The notes: generated by a model from the sequence alone, not told the origin. A stretch of 64,000 nucleotides of DNA from Bradyrhizobium sp. AZCC 1719 (GCF_036924525.1 NZ_JAZHRU010000001.1:2261001-2325000), one strand, 5' to 3'; shown: positions 53,580 to 62,485, counted from the first letter of the stretch. A program made the numbers and translations.

Positions 53580-54988
53580 GCGGCGAACCGGCCTTGATGT
53601 CAGCGGTCGCGGTCGCCAAGGCGATCGCCGGCAAGAAGTTGTCCTCGCGCGAAGTGACGCAATCCTGCCTCGACCGCATCGCGCAATGGCAACCACGCGT
53701 CAACGCCTTCATGACGATCGAGGCGGAGGAGGCACTTGCCGCGGCTGATGCCGCCGACGCCGCGCTCGCCAAAGGCAAGAATTTTGGCCCGCTGCATGGC
53801 GTCCCGATGGCGCACAAGGACATGTATTACGAGGCCGGCAAGGTCGTCACCTGCGGCTCCAAAATCCGGCGCGATTTCGTCGCGACGACGACCTCGACCG
53901 CGCTGCAGCGCCTGAAGGACGCCGGCTCCGTCAGGCTTGGCTCGCTGCAGATGGTCGAGTTCGCCTACGGGCCGACCGGCCACAACGTGCATTACGGCGC
54001 GGTGCGCAACCCCTGGAATGTCGATCACATCACCGGCGGCTCGTCGTCCGGCTCGGGCTCCGCGGTCGCGGCGCGGCTGACCTTTGCTGCACTGGGCTCC
54101 GATACCGGCGGCTCGATCCGGATGCCCGCGCATTTCTGTGGCGTCACCGGTTTCAAAACCACCGTCGGCCTGATCAGCCGCGCCGGCGCGATGCCGCTGT
54201 CGCAATCGCTCGACACCGTCGGGCCGCTGGCGCAGACGGTCGAGGACTGCGCGCTGCTCGTAGGGCTGATGGCGGGCGCCGATCCCGAAGACCCGACCAC
54301 GTCCACGCGGCCGGTGCCGAACTACATGGCAGCCACGAACGGCTCACTCAGGGGCCTCAAGATCGGCGTACCGACCGCTTTCTATGTCGACGATCTCGAT
54401 TCCGAAGTGGCGCGCGTGCTCGACGAGACCATCGCCACGCTCCAGGGCGAGGGCGCCGAAATCGTCAAGGTCGAACTGCCGGACCAGCGCCAGCTCACGG
54501 CTGCCTGCCAGATCGTGCTCGCCACCGAGGCGGCTGCCTTCCACAAGCGCTGGATGATCGAGCGTCCCCAGGATTACGGCGGTCAGGTGTTGATGCGGCT
54601 GCAGAACGGGCTCGCCATTCCGGCCGTGACCTATCTCGAAGCGATGCGCTGGCGCGGTCCGGCGCTGGCCGCCTACCTCGCGGCGGTCGAAGGCGCCGAC
54701 GCCGTGATCGCGCCGGTGGCCCCGATGCCCGCCGCGACCATTGCCGAGAGCGATGTCGGCAACAGCCTGGAGGCGGAAGCCGTGATCCAGCGCATCACGC
54801 GCTTCACCCGCCCGATCAATTATCTCGGCCTACCGTCGCTTTCGATTCCCGCGGGCTTCACCAAGAAGGGGCTGCCGGTCGGCATGCAGTTGATCGGCCG
54901 CCCCTTCGACGAGGCCGGGCTGGTGCGGATCGGCGCGGCGTTCCAGCGCGTCACCGACTATCACCAGCAGGTACCCGAACTGGCATGA
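53576..54988 (+). CDS. Amidase, AtzE/GatA-like
   Basis: This 470-residue amidase-signature enzyme hydrolyses a carboxamide in the cytoplasm. The catalytic Lys81 is in PMAHKDMYY, the Ser-rich loop is GGSSSGSGSAVAA, and the nucleophile Ser180 is in GSDTGGSIR. With the AtzG-like protein it suggests a complex like AtzEG, which acts on 1-carboxybiuret. Its true substrate is likely whatever the surrounding importer brings in. It overlaps both neighbours by four bases. Confidence 0.9.
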   Translation: MSGEPALMSAVAVAKAIAGKKLSSREVTQSCLDRIAQWQPRVNAFMTIEAEEALAAADAADAALAKGKNFGPLHGVPMAHKDMYYEAGKVVTCGSKIRRDFVATTTSTALQRLKDAGSVRLGSLQMVEFAYGPTGHNVHYGAVRNPWNVDHITGGSSSGSGSAVAARLTFAALGSDTGGSIRMPAHFCGVTGFKTTVGLISRAGAMPLSQSLDTVGPLAQTVEDCALLVGLMAGADPEDPTTSTRPVPNYMAATNGSLRGLKIGVPTAFYVDDLDSEVARVLDETIATLQGEGAEIVKVELPDQRQLTAACQIVLATEAAAFHKRWMIERPQDYGGQVLMRLQNGLAIPAVTYLEAMRWRGPALAAYLAAVEGADAVIAPVAPMPAATIAESDVGNSLEAEAVIQRITRFTRPINYLGLPSLSIPAGFTKKGLPVGMQLIGRPFDEAGLVRIGAAFQRVTDYHQQVPELA

Positions 54989-55968
54989 GCAACCTCGTCG
55001 ATATCCGCGACCTCAACATCCGCTTCACCGGCGAACGTACGGTTCATGCCGTCAACGACATTTCGCTCTCGCTCGGTGAGGGCGAGGTGCTCGGCCTGCT
55101 CGGCGAATCCGGCTCGGGAAAAAGCGTGACGCTGCGCGCGCTGATGCGGTTGTTGCCGAAGAAGCGGACGCAGATTTCGGGCACCGTGAAGGTGTTGGGA
55201 CGCGACGTGCTCGCAATGAACGACGAGGAGCTGTCGGCGTTTCGCGGCCAGACCGTCTCGATGATCTTTCAGGAGCCCGCGCTGGCGCTCGACCCCGTCT
55301 ACACGATCGGCCGCCAGATCGCGGAAACCGTGATCCGCCACGAAGGCAAGAGCGAAAAGGAGGGATTCGCGCGCGCGCTGGAAATGCTGGAGGTGGTGCG
55401 GATTCCCTCCGCCAAGCGCCGCTTGGAGGCCTATCCGCACGAAATGAGCGGTGGCATGCGGCAGCGCGCCATGATCGCGCTGGCGCTGGCCTGCAAGCCG
55501 AAAATACTGCTGGCGGACGAGCCGACCACGGCGCTGGACGCCACCGTGCAGATTCAGATCCTGCTGCTGCTGCGCGAATTGCAGCGCGAGTTCGGGATGT
55601 CCGTGATTTTCGTGACCCACGATATCGGCGTCGCCATCGAAATCTGCGACCGCGTCGCGGTCATGTATGCCGGCCAGATCGTGGAGCAGGGCCCCTTGCG
55701 CGACATCGTCCGCACCCCGGTGCATCCCTATGCCAAGGGGCTGTTGGCCGCGACCGTCCACGGCGCCAAGCGCGGCCAGCGGCTGGAGACCATCCCGGGC
55801 ACGCCGCCCTCGCTCGACAAGGTGCCCGTCAGTTGTTCGTTTGCGCCGCGCTGCACGGTTGCGCAGCCGCGCTGCAGCGAGCGTCTGCCGCCGAATGTGC
55901 AGGTATCGCCGGATCGAACGGCCCGCTGCGTGCTGGCGGAGGCGGCGGAAGTTTCTGCGGCTAATTGA
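54985..55968 (+). CDS. Peptide-type ABC ATPase, DppD/OppD-like
   Basis: This 327-residue ATPase has Walker A GESGSGKS, MIFQEPALALDPVYTIGRQI, signature MSGGMRQRAMIALALACKPK, Walker B ILLADEPTTALDATVQIQIL and FVTHDIGVAIE. The C-terminal region SCSFAPRCTVAQPRC is the oligopeptide-family extension with Cys residues. It is the last gene of the operon, coupled to the amidase gene by ATGA. Confidence 0.93.
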   Translation: MSNLVDIRDLNIRFTGERTVHAVNDISLSLGEGEVLGLLGESGSGKSVTLRALMRLLPKKRTQISGTVKVLGRDVLAMNDEELSAFRGQTVSMIFQEPALALDPVYTIGRQIAETVIRHEGKSEKEGFARALEMLEVVRIPSAKRRLEAYPHEMSGGMRQRAMIALALACKPKILLADEPTTALDATVQIQILLLLRELQREFGMSVIFVTHDIGVAIEICDRVAVMYAGQIVEQGPLRDIVRTPVHPYAKGLLAATVHGAKRGQRLETIPGTPPSLDKVPVSCSFAPRCTVAQPRCSERLPPNVQVSPDRTARCVLAEAAEVSAAN

Positions 55969-55984
55969 AGTGAAGCGGCTTCTG

Positions 55985-56120
55985 GCTGCGTTCCCCGGAT
56001 GTTGCGCAACGCGCCGCACTTGCGGCGTGGCGCGCTGCTGATCCGGGGCCCAGTTGTTGCGGCACTGGGTCCCGGCTCAGCATCGCATCACTGCGTGACG
56101 CGCCGCGTCCGGGACATGAG
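55985..56120. repeat. Palindromic intergenic repeat, family E copy 1
   Basis: It shares GGGTCCCGGCTC and CGCGCCGCGTCCGGGACA with 61823-61990 and has internal inverted pairs such as CCCCGGAT/ATCCGGGG. It follows the last gene of the transport/amidase operon. Confidence 0.75.
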
Positions 56121-56126
56121 AGAATC

Positions 56127-56366
56127 CTACCCGCCCAATCCGGGATCGGCCCAGCGTTCTATCTGTGACGGCCCAACGACCTGCTTCGGCTGATGCGGAT
56201 TGAGCGTGCCGGCGCTGGCGGACCAGCCCTTGGCCAAAATTTGCATTGCAAACAGCTTGGCGTCGATTTCAGATTTGAAGGTGCGGGTCGAGCGGGCCAT
56301 GCTCTCCGCAGTATTGTCCGTCTTGTCCGGACCGAAAGTCACATACCAAATATCGCCCTGTTTCAT
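56127..56366 (-). CDS. Conserved small hypothetical protein
   Basis: This 79-residue protein begins MKQGDIWYVTFGPDKTDN and contains EIDAKLFAMQILAKGWSASA followed by GTLNPHQPKQVVG. The pattern of an aligned helix then a (A/S)GT(I/L)NPH-P-K motif is familiar from many small uncharacterised proteins in Bradyrhizobium-type genomes. The ribosome site before the ATG at 56366 is weak. No function is known. Confidence 0.65.
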   Translation of the reverse strand: MKQGDIWYVTFGPDKTDNTAESMARSTRTFKSEIDAKLFAMQILAKGWSASAGTLNPHQPKQVVGPSQIERWADPGLGG

Positions 56367-56501
56367 GCCGACATAACGCGCGTGACATAAAAAAGTTCAC
56401 TTCGCACGTGCAGTTGACCGGCGGGCGGATTGCGGCTCGTCACATCGGACAATCGTGGATAGGCTGTCGTACGGCCTGCGCCGCAAAACCGGGGGCTTCA
56501 C

Positions 56502-56771
56502 ATGCAGATTTCCAACGAAGGCATTCTCGTCATTCTGTTTGTCGGCCTGGTGGCCGGCTGGCTCGCCGGCAAGATCGTGCGCGGCACCGGCTTCGGCATC
56601 ATCGGCGATATTCTCGTGGGCATCGCCGGCGCGCTGCTTGCGAGCCTGCTGTTTCCCAGGCTCGGCATCCGTCTCGGCACCGGACTGGTATCCGAGATCG
56701 TCTACTCCACCATCGGCGCCGTCATATTGCTCGTGGTCGTGCGGCTGCTCCGCACCGGCAGGCGGTGGTAG
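56502..56771 (+). CDS. GlsB/YeaQ/YmgE family stress-response membrane protein
   Basis: This 89-residue protein has three hydrophobic helices and the family pattern (GLVAGWLAGKIVRGTGFGII, GDILVGIAGALLASLLF, YSTIGAVILLVVVRLL) with its repeated Gly residues. Members are small inner-membrane proteins induced by stress; their mechanism is unclear. It ends 6 bp before the convergent LysR gene. The 134-bp gap upstream has no other gene. Confidence 0.88.
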   Translation: MQISNEGILVILFVGLVAGWLAGKIVRGTGFGIIGDILVGIAGALLASLLFPRLGIRLGTGLVSEIVYSTIGAVILLVVVRLLRTGRRW

Positions 56772-56777
56772 TTCGCG

Positions 56778-57710
56778 TTATTTCGCCTGCGCCACTGCGT
56801 CGACGACCCAGCGCCGCACTGCGGCGATCCGGCGGTCGCGCGCCTGTTCGGTGCGGGAGACGAGATAGATCGTCTCGCTATGCGTGGCCTCGAATGTAAA
56901 CGGCGCAACCAGCTTCTTACCGAAGCCGGGCCGCGCCTTGATCAGCGGCGACATCGCGAGCGTCACGCCGAGTCCGTGTTCGGCGGCCTCCAGCATCGCC
57001 GGCACGCTGTCGAGCCAAAGATGTCCGCGCGGGCTGAGGTGTTGAAGCCCGGCCTCGCGCAGCCAGACCGACCAGGCGCGCGGCTGCGTCGTCAGGTGTA
57101 TCAGCACCTGCCGTGACAGATCTTCCGGCTGCTTCAATCCCGCCTTGACCAGCGCTGGCGCGCAGACCGGCAAACCCTTCACGGCGACCAGCGGCTCGAA
57201 TTTCAGCCCGGCCGAATGCTCGCGGCCGTAGCGGATCGCAACATCGACGCGCGAGGCGTTGAAGTCGGCATATTGATGCGTGGCCTCGATGCGCAGCGCA
57301 AGCTGCGGATTGCGCCGCTTGAATTCCGGCAGCGCCGGAATCAGCACGGCGGAAGTAAAGAACGGCAGCGAACTGATCCACAGTTCGGCATTGGCATCGC
57401 GGCGATGGCGCAGCATGTCGCGGCTGGCATCCTGCAGCGCCGCCAGCGCGGCCGAAATTTTTGCGAAATAGCGTTCGCCATCGGCGGTCAGCCGCACCGA
57501 ACGTGCGCCGCGGACGAACAGTTTTGTGCCGAACTGCTCTTCCAGTCCGCGAATCTGGTGGCTGATCGCGGATGGGCTGAGCGAAAGGTCGCGCGCTGCG
57601 CGGCGAAAGCTCAGTTGCGAAGCGGCGCGCTCGAATGCCAGCAATGCGGTTAGGGGCGGGATCGCGCGCAGCGGGGGAGGCGGTGCTTCAAATGATTGAA
57701 TATCGTTCAT
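56778..57710 (-). CDS. LysR family transcriptional regulator (GcvA-like)
   Basis: This 310-residue regulator has a winged HTH (LSFRRAARDLSLSPSAISHQ, then IRGLEEQFGTKLFVRGARSV) preceded by the GcvA-type PPLTALLAFERAAS segment, and an effector domain from about residue 95. It is divergent from a thioesterase gene across 90 bp containing two inverted repeats, which implies it regulates that gene and itself. Effector unknown, but an acyl-CoA or fatty acid would fit. Confidence 0.9.
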   Translation of the reverse strand: MNDIQSFEAPPPPLRAIPPLTALLAFERAASQLSFRRAARDLSLSPSAISHQIRGLEEQFGTKLFVRGARSVRLTADGERYFAKISAALAALQDASRDMLRHRRDANAELWISSLPFFTSAVLIPALPEFKRRNPQLALRIEATHQYADFNASRVDVAIRYGREHSAGLKFEPLVAVKGLPVCAPALVKAGLKQPEDLSRQVLIHLTTQPRAWSVWLREAGLQHLSPRGHLWLDSVPAMLEAAEHGLGVTLAMSPLIKARPGFGKKLVAPFTFEATHSETIYLVSRTEQARDRRIAAVRRWVVDAVAQAK

Positions 57711-57788
57711 CTGAGGTGAGAAAATCCCTTTTGTGGAAGGCCTTGGCTTCCATCAAGCTAGCTCAACGTTCAGTATTCCTCATCTCAG
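57711..57788. promoter_or_regulatory. Candidate LysR operators upstream of the thioesterase gene
   Basis: CTGAGGTGAG at 57711-57720 pairs with CTCATCTCAG at 57779-57788 (one mismatch), and between them GGAAG-N7-CTTCC (57735-57751) forms a tighter dyad. Both lie in the divergent spacer, where LysR-type regulators usually bind. Confidence 0.45.
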
Positions 57789-57800
57789 GACTCCGCACCG

Positions 57801-58616
57801 TTGGCAATCTTCGAGCTCGTAGGCGCTAATCGCTGGCAACCCACGCCGCTCGCCGCGGGTCCCTTCGCGGGCCTGCAGGGCGGGGCGGTCGCAAGCCTAT
57901 TGACGGCAGAGATCGAGGCGCTCGCGCCTGCGCGAAAATGGGGCACGGCGATCGCGTCGTCGGCCTGGTTTCTGCGGCCGACGCCGATGACGGGATTGCG
58001 AACCCAACTTTCGGTCGTAACCGAGGGCGGCCGCGTCAGCGTGATCGACAACACGCTGTGGCCGGTGGATGATGATCAGCCCTGCGCCACAGTGCGGGTG
58101 ACGCTATCGCGCGAACGCGCGGTCGATGTCCCCGGGTTCACCGAGCCCGTGGGCGCGGTCGCCGACCCCACTCGGTTTCCGATCCGCACCAGGCGGGCGG
58201 CACATGGCCGGCCCTGGTTCATGGAGGCGATGGAGGCGCGCGAAGGTGATGGCGTCGCCTGGTTTCGCATGAATCAGGCGGTCATTGATGGCGCAGGATC
58301 CTTGTCAAAGGCGCCATTGTCCGCGGTGCTCGGCCCGGCAGACTGGACCCATGGCATCGCCCGCCCGTTCCAGGATGTGGTGGCGGATCCGAACCCCGAT
58401 CTGACGGTTCAATTGTTCCGCCAGCCGGCCGGCGAATGGGTCGGCATTCGCGCACAAGCCAGGTGGCGGCCGGCGGCCGGGTTAGGAACCGGTAGCGGCG
58501 TCCTGCTCGACATCCATGGCGAGATCGGCCGGGTCTCGATGTCGGTGATTCTGGTGCCGTTTCCGCCGCAAATGAAGTCCGCGCCCGCCGAAGGACTGGC
58601 GCCGGCGTCAAATTAG
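57801..58616 (+). CDS. Thioesterase family protein (double hotdog)
   Basis: This 271-residue cytoplasmic protein fits the TesB-like double-hotdog thioesterases that hydrolyse acyl-CoA. The first half has PFAGLQGGAVASLLTAEIEA and SSAWFLRPTPMTGL, and the second half carries a hotdog strand set with VLLDIHGEIGRVSMSVILVP. The start is TTG 57801 because no ATG is available upstream in frame. It is divergent from the LysR gene. Confidence 0.8.
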   Translation: MAIFELVGANRWQPTPLAAGPFAGLQGGAVASLLTAEIEALAPARKWGTAIASSAWFLRPTPMTGLRTQLSVVTEGGRVSVIDNTLWPVDDDQPCATVRVTLSRERAVDVPGFTEPVGAVADPTRFPIRTRRAAHGRPWFMEAMEAREGDGVAWFRMNQAVIDGAGSLSKAPLSAVLGPADWTHGIARPFQDVVADPNPDLTVQLFRQPAGEWVGIRAQARWRPAAGLGTGSGVLLDIHGEIGRVSMSVILVPFPPQMKSAPAEGLAPASN

Positions 58617-58643
58617 CTGCCCCAAACTCGCCAACTTCTCTCG

Positions 58644-58665
58644 TCACCCCCTTCATGGGGGGTGA
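58644..58665 (+). terminator. Hairpin after the thioesterase gene
   Basis: TCACCCCC-TTCATG-GGGGGTGA is a perfect eight-bp stem 28 bp after the stop. It lacks a T run, so it may be a weak terminator. Confidence 0.45.
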
Positions 58666-58759
58666 ACTGGACGTAGGTTAACGTGACTTAAAATGGACGG
58701 TGTCTAAAAACACCGGTAAAACCAGCACGTACCCTATCCTTTTGAAGAGATTCGCATAA

Positions 58760-60505
58760 ATGGCAGCCGCTCCCGTCCGGCGTTCCGAGCTCGGTGAAGC
58801 GCTGCGCGCGTGCCGCAACGCCTTTATCGGCGTCGGCGTCATGAGCTGCATGATCAATCTGCTGTATCTCACCGGCTCGATTTTCATGCTGGAGGTCTAC
58901 GACCGCGTGCTGCCCAGCCGCAGCGTGCCCACCCTGGTCGGCCTCGTGATTCTTGCGGCCGGGCTCTACATCGCGCAAGGCGGTCTCGATCTGATCCGCG
59001 GGCGAATTCTCGGCCGGATCGGCACCGCGCTCGATGAGGCCATCAATGCGCGCGTGTTCGAGACCGTGGTGCGCCTGCCACTGATGGTCGGCAGCCGCAA
59101 CGAGGGCCTGCAGCCGCTGCGCGATCTCGACAATGTCAGGTCGTTCCTCGGCAGCATGGGGCCGGGCGCGTTCTTCGATCTGCCGTGGCTGCCGTTCTAT
59201 CTCGCGATTTGCTTTCTGTTCCACTGGCTGCTCGGCATCACCGCTTTGGTCGGCGCCGTCATTCTGGTGGCGCTGACGCTGATCACCGAGTTCCTGTCGC
59301 GCGCACCGGCCAAGGAGGCGATGACGTTGGCGGCGCGGCGCAGCGATCTCGCCGCCACAAGCCGGCGCAACGCCGAAGTGCTGGTGGCGATGGGCATGTC
59401 CGGACGCCTGATGAAGCGCTGGGGCGAGGCCAACGAGACCTATCTGGCCGGCAATCAGCGCGCGAGCGACATCGCCGGCGGTCTCGGCGCGGTCGCCAAG
59501 GTCCTGCGTATGATGCTGCAATCGGCGGTGCTCGCGGTCGGCGCCTACCTCGTGATCCATCAGGAAGCCACCGCCGGCATCATCATCGCGGGCTCGATCC
59601 TGGCCGCCCGCGCGCTGGCCCCGGTCGACCTCGCCATCGCCCACTGGAAAGGCTTTGTCGCCGCGCGCCAGAGCTGGCACCGCCTCTCCAAACTGCTGGA
59701 GCAGATCCCGCCGGCGAACCAGCAGACCCTGCTGCAGGCGCCGACCAAGCGGCTGTCGGTCGAGGCAGTCAGCATCGTGCCGCCGGGCGATCAGCGCGTC
59801 ATCGTGCAGGACGTCAGCTTCGCCGTCGAGGCCGGGTCCGGCGTCGGCGTCATCGGTCCGAGCGGCTCCGGCAAGTCGTCGCTGGTGCGCGCGCTGGTCG
59901 GCGTCTGGACGCCCGCCCGCGGCAAGGTGCGGCTCGATGGCGCGGCGCTCGACCAATGGTCGTCGGACGTGCTCGGCCGCCACATCGGCTATCTGCCGCA
60001 GGACGTCGAATTGTTCGCCGGCACAGTGGCGCAGAACATCTGCCGCTTCGACCCCGAGGCCAAATCGGAGGCGATCATTGCCGCCGCCAAGGACGCCGGC
60101 GTGCACGAGATGATCATCAAGATGCGCGAGGGCTACGATACCCAGATCGGCGAGCAGGGCACTGCGCTGTCGGCCGGGCAGGCGCAGCGCGTGGCGCTGG
60201 CGCGCGCGCTCTATGGCAATCCGTTCCTGATCGTACTCGACGAGCCGAACTCCAATCTCGACAGCGAGGGCGACGAGGCGCTGACCCGCGCTGTGCGCGC
60301 CGCCCGCGAGCGCGGCGCCATCGTGGTCGTGGTGGCGCACCGGCCGATCGGCATCGAGGCGGTCGATCAATTGTTGGTCTTGAAGGACGGCCGCATGCAG
60401 GCGTTCGGACCAAAGGAAACCGTGCTTGGCCAGGTACTGCAGCGCGTCCCGTCGCCGCCGCCGATCAAGATCGTGTCCGAAGCAGGAGCTACGAAAAAAT
60501 CATGA
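58760..60505 (+). CDS. Type I secretion ABC permease/ATPase (PrtD-like)
   Basis: This 581-residue protein fuses a six-helix membrane domain (IFMLEVYDRVLPSRSVPTLV is a hallmark of PrtD/AprD) to an ATPase domain with Walker A GPSGSGKSS, YLPQDVELFAGTVAQNICRF, signature LSAGQAQRVALARALYG and Walker B LIVLDEPNSNLD. It lacks a C39 peptidase domain, so it exports uncleaved substrates such as RTX proteins. It overlaps the adaptor gene by ATGA. No substrate or TolC gene is adjacent. Confidence 0.92.
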   Translation: MAAAPVRRSELGEALRACRNAFIGVGVMSCMINLLYLTGSIFMLEVYDRVLPSRSVPTLVGLVILAAGLYIAQGGLDLIRGRILGRIGTALDEAINARVFETVVRLPLMVGSRNEGLQPLRDLDNVRSFLGSMGPGAFFDLPWLPFYLAICFLFHWLLGITALVGAVILVALTLITEFLSRAPAKEAMTLAARRSDLAATSRRNAEVLVAMGMSGRLMKRWGEANETYLAGNQRASDIAGGLGAVAKVLRMMLQSAVLAVGAYLVIHQEATAGIIIAGSILAARALAPVDLAIAHWKGFVAARQSWHRLSKLLEQIPPANQQTLLQAPTKRLSVEAVSIVPPGDQRVIVQDVSFAVEAGSGVGVIGPSGSGKSSLVRALVGVWTPARGKVRLDGAALDQWSSDVLGRHIGYLPQDVELFAGTVAQNICRFDPEAKSEAIIAAAKDAGVHEMIIKMREGYDTQIGEQGTALSAGQAQRVALARALYGNPFLIVLDEPNSNLDSEGDEALTRAVRAARERGAIVVVVAHRPIGIEAVDQLLVLKDGRMQAFGPKETVLGQVLQRVPSPPPIKIVSEAGATKKS

Positions 60506-61809
60506 CCGCGGAGCTGAAAGGCGCGCGCCGCTCGATACGCTCGCATCTCATCGTCGGTCTTGCGCTGATGCTGGTTCTCGCCGGCGGATTCGGCGGCTGG
60601 GCCTCGACGGTGCAGATTTCCGGCGCGCTGATCGCGCCGGGCTCGGTGGTGGTCGATTCCAACGTCAAGAAGGTACAGCACCCGACCGGCGGCGTGGTCG
60701 GCGAGGTCCGGGTGCGCGATGGCGATGTGGTCAAGGCGGGCGACGTCGTGGTGCGGCTCGACGAGACCGTGGTCAAGGCGAGCCTTGCCATCGTGGTCAA
60801 GACGCTGAACGGCTTGTGGGCGCGGGCGGCGCGGCTGGAGGCCGAGCAGCGCGGCCTCGACAAGATCAAGTTCCCGTCGCAGCTCTCCGATCGCGCCGAC
60901 GATCCCGACGTCCGCGACATCATCGCGAGCGAAACCAAACTGTTCGAGGTTCGCGTGTTCGGGCGCGCCGGGCAGAAGTCGCAATTGCGCGAACGCGTGG
61001 CACAGCTCAACGAGGAAATCGCCGGCCTCACCGCGCAGGAACAGGCCAAGGAAAAGGAAATCGCGCTGGTCGAGAAAGAGCTGGTCGGCGTCCGCCAGCT
61101 CTACGAGCAGCGTCTGATCCAGATCTCGCGCCTGACGGTTTTGGAGCGCGATCTCGCCCGGCTGTCGGGCGAGCGTGCGCAATACATCGCCGCGCGCGCG
61201 CAGGCGAGGGGCAAGATCACTGAAACCGAGCTGCAGATCATCCAGATCGACAAGGACGTCGTCAGCGAAGTCTCCAAGGACCTGCGCGAGACCAACGACA
61301 AGATCGGCGAGTTCGTCGAGCGCAAGGTCACTGCGGAAGATCAACTGCGTCGCATCGATATCCGCGCGCCGCAGGACGGCGTCGTGCTGCAGTCGACCGT
61401 CCACACCGTCGGCGGCGTCATCACTGCGGGCGACGCCATCATGATGATCGTGCCGAAGGCCGACGATCTCTCGGTCGAGGCCAAGGTCAATCCGCAGGAC
61501 ATCGACAAGCTGCAGATCGGCCAGAAGACGCTTCTGCGGCTATCTGCCTTCAACCAGCGCACCACGCCGGAACTCAACGGCGTGGTGACCCGCGTCTCCG
61601 CCGACGTCACCACCGACCAGCGCACCGGCCAGAGCTACTACACCATCCGCGTCTCGATGCCGCCGGACGAAGTCGCTCGCCTTGGCGAGGTCAAGATCAT
61701 CCCGGGCATGCCGGTGGAAGCCTTCGTGCAAACCGGCGACCGCACCATGTTCTCCTACCTGATGAAGCCGTTCAGCGACCAACTGATGCGCTCGTTCCGG
61801 GAGCGGTAG
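60502..61809 (+). CDS. Type I secretion periplasmic adaptor (HlyD family)
   Basis: This 435-residue adaptor has one membrane helix at about 15-33, a beta-barrel/lipoyl part (SGALIAPGSVVVDSNVKKVQ, then HPTGGVVGEVRVRDGDVV), a coiled coil from about 120 to 290, and a C-terminal return ending SYLMKPFSDQLMRSFRER, the form seen in PrtE/HlyD type I adaptors. It links the inner-membrane ATPase to an outer-membrane TolC-type channel encoded elsewhere. Confidence 0.92.
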   Translation: MTAELKGARRSIRSHLIVGLALMLVLAGGFGGWASTVQISGALIAPGSVVVDSNVKKVQHPTGGVVGEVRVRDGDVVKAGDVVVRLDETVVKASLAIVVKTLNGLWARAARLEAEQRGLDKIKFPSQLSDRADDPDVRDIIASETKLFEVRVFGRAGQKSQLRERVAQLNEEIAGLTAQEQAKEKEIALVEKELVGVRQLYEQRLIQISRLTVLERDLARLSGERAQYIAARAQARGKITETELQIIQIDKDVVSEVSKDLRETNDKIGEFVERKVTAEDQLRRIDIRAPQDGVVLQSTVHTVGGVITAGDAIMMIVPKADDLSVEAKVNPQDIDKLQIGQKTLLRLSAFNQRTTPELNGVVTRVSADVTTDQRTGQSYYTIRVSMPPDEVARLGEVKIIPGMPVEAFVQTGDRTMFSYLMKPFSDQLMRSFRER

Positions 61810-61822
61810 TTCACCCCCGCTG

Positions 61823-61990
61823 TCGTTCCTGCGAACGCTACGACGCATGGGTCCCGGCTCTGCGTCGCGTCACTGCGTGCCGCGCCGCGTCCGGGACACG
61901 AAAGTTCTTGAGACAGCAGACTGTATCCGTTCCCCGGACGCAGCGCAGCGCAGCGCGTAGCGATGCGACGCAGAGCCGGGGTCCATGGGG
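61823..61990. repeat. Palindromic intergenic repeat, family E copy 2
   Basis: About 168 bp containing GGGTCCCGGCTCTGCGTCGC and the inverted GCGACGCAGAGCCGGGGTCC, with CCGCGCCGCGTCCGGGACA between. It shares long stretches with 55985-56120 and fills the 193-bp gap between the adaptor and CinA-type genes. Confidence 0.8.
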
Positions 61991-62002
61991 TTACGATCAC
62001 AC

Positions 62003-62485
62003 CTACTTCGACAAATTCTCCAGCAACAAATTCAACGCCGTGCTCGCAAATTGTTGCATGTTCGCCTGCCGGTCGGCGCTGCCGGTTTCCAGTGTGAACA
62101 CTTCGTTTTGCGGACCCGCTACCGCCATGCAGCTATGGCCCGCGGCATCGCCGTAGCGGTTGCCGGTTGGTCCCGTTGCGCCGGTTTCCGACAATCCCCA
62201 GTCGGTCGCAAAGCGCTGGCGGGCTTGGGCGGCGAGCAATTTCGCGTATGGTTCGGATGCCGAGCGAATGCCCGTCATCGCCTCGTCCGGGATATCCATC
62301 AGCAGCCGACGCGCGTCGCGGGTATAGACCACGGCGCCGCCGAGGAAATAGGCCGATGCGCCCGGCACCGATAACAGCGCCGCCGAGATCAGCCCGCCGG
62401 TAGAGGATTCCGCCACCGAAATCGTCTGTTTCCGCGCGATCAGTTGGGTCGCGATCTTTTCGGCGATCGTAACAAGCTCTTTCAT
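62003..62485 (-). CDS. CinA C-terminal domain protein (PncC-like)
   Basis: This 160-residue protein consists only of the CinA C-terminal domain: TISVAESSTGGLISAALLSV, then GASAYFLGGAVVYTRDARRL and ETGATGPTGNRYGDAAG. Stand-alone versions (PncC) deamidate nicotinamide mononucleotide in NAD recycling; that activity is likely but not shown. AGGAG precedes the ATG at 62485; an upstream in-frame start would add 35 unrelated residues. Confidence 0.85.
   Translation of the reverse strand: MKELVTIAEKIATQLIARKQTISVAESSTGGLISAALLSVPGASAYFLGGAVVYTRDARRLLMDIPDEAMTGIRSASEPYAKLLAAQARQRFATDWGLSETGATGPTGNRYGDAAGHSCMAVAGPQNEVFTLETGSADRQANMQQFASTALNLLLENLSK

Noticed and set aside
59185..60501. Plus-strand frame that would extend the HlyD adaptor upstream by over 400 residues
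   Set aside because: It is a frame-shifted shadow of the secretion ATPase; the adaptor begins at the ATGA overlap at 60502.
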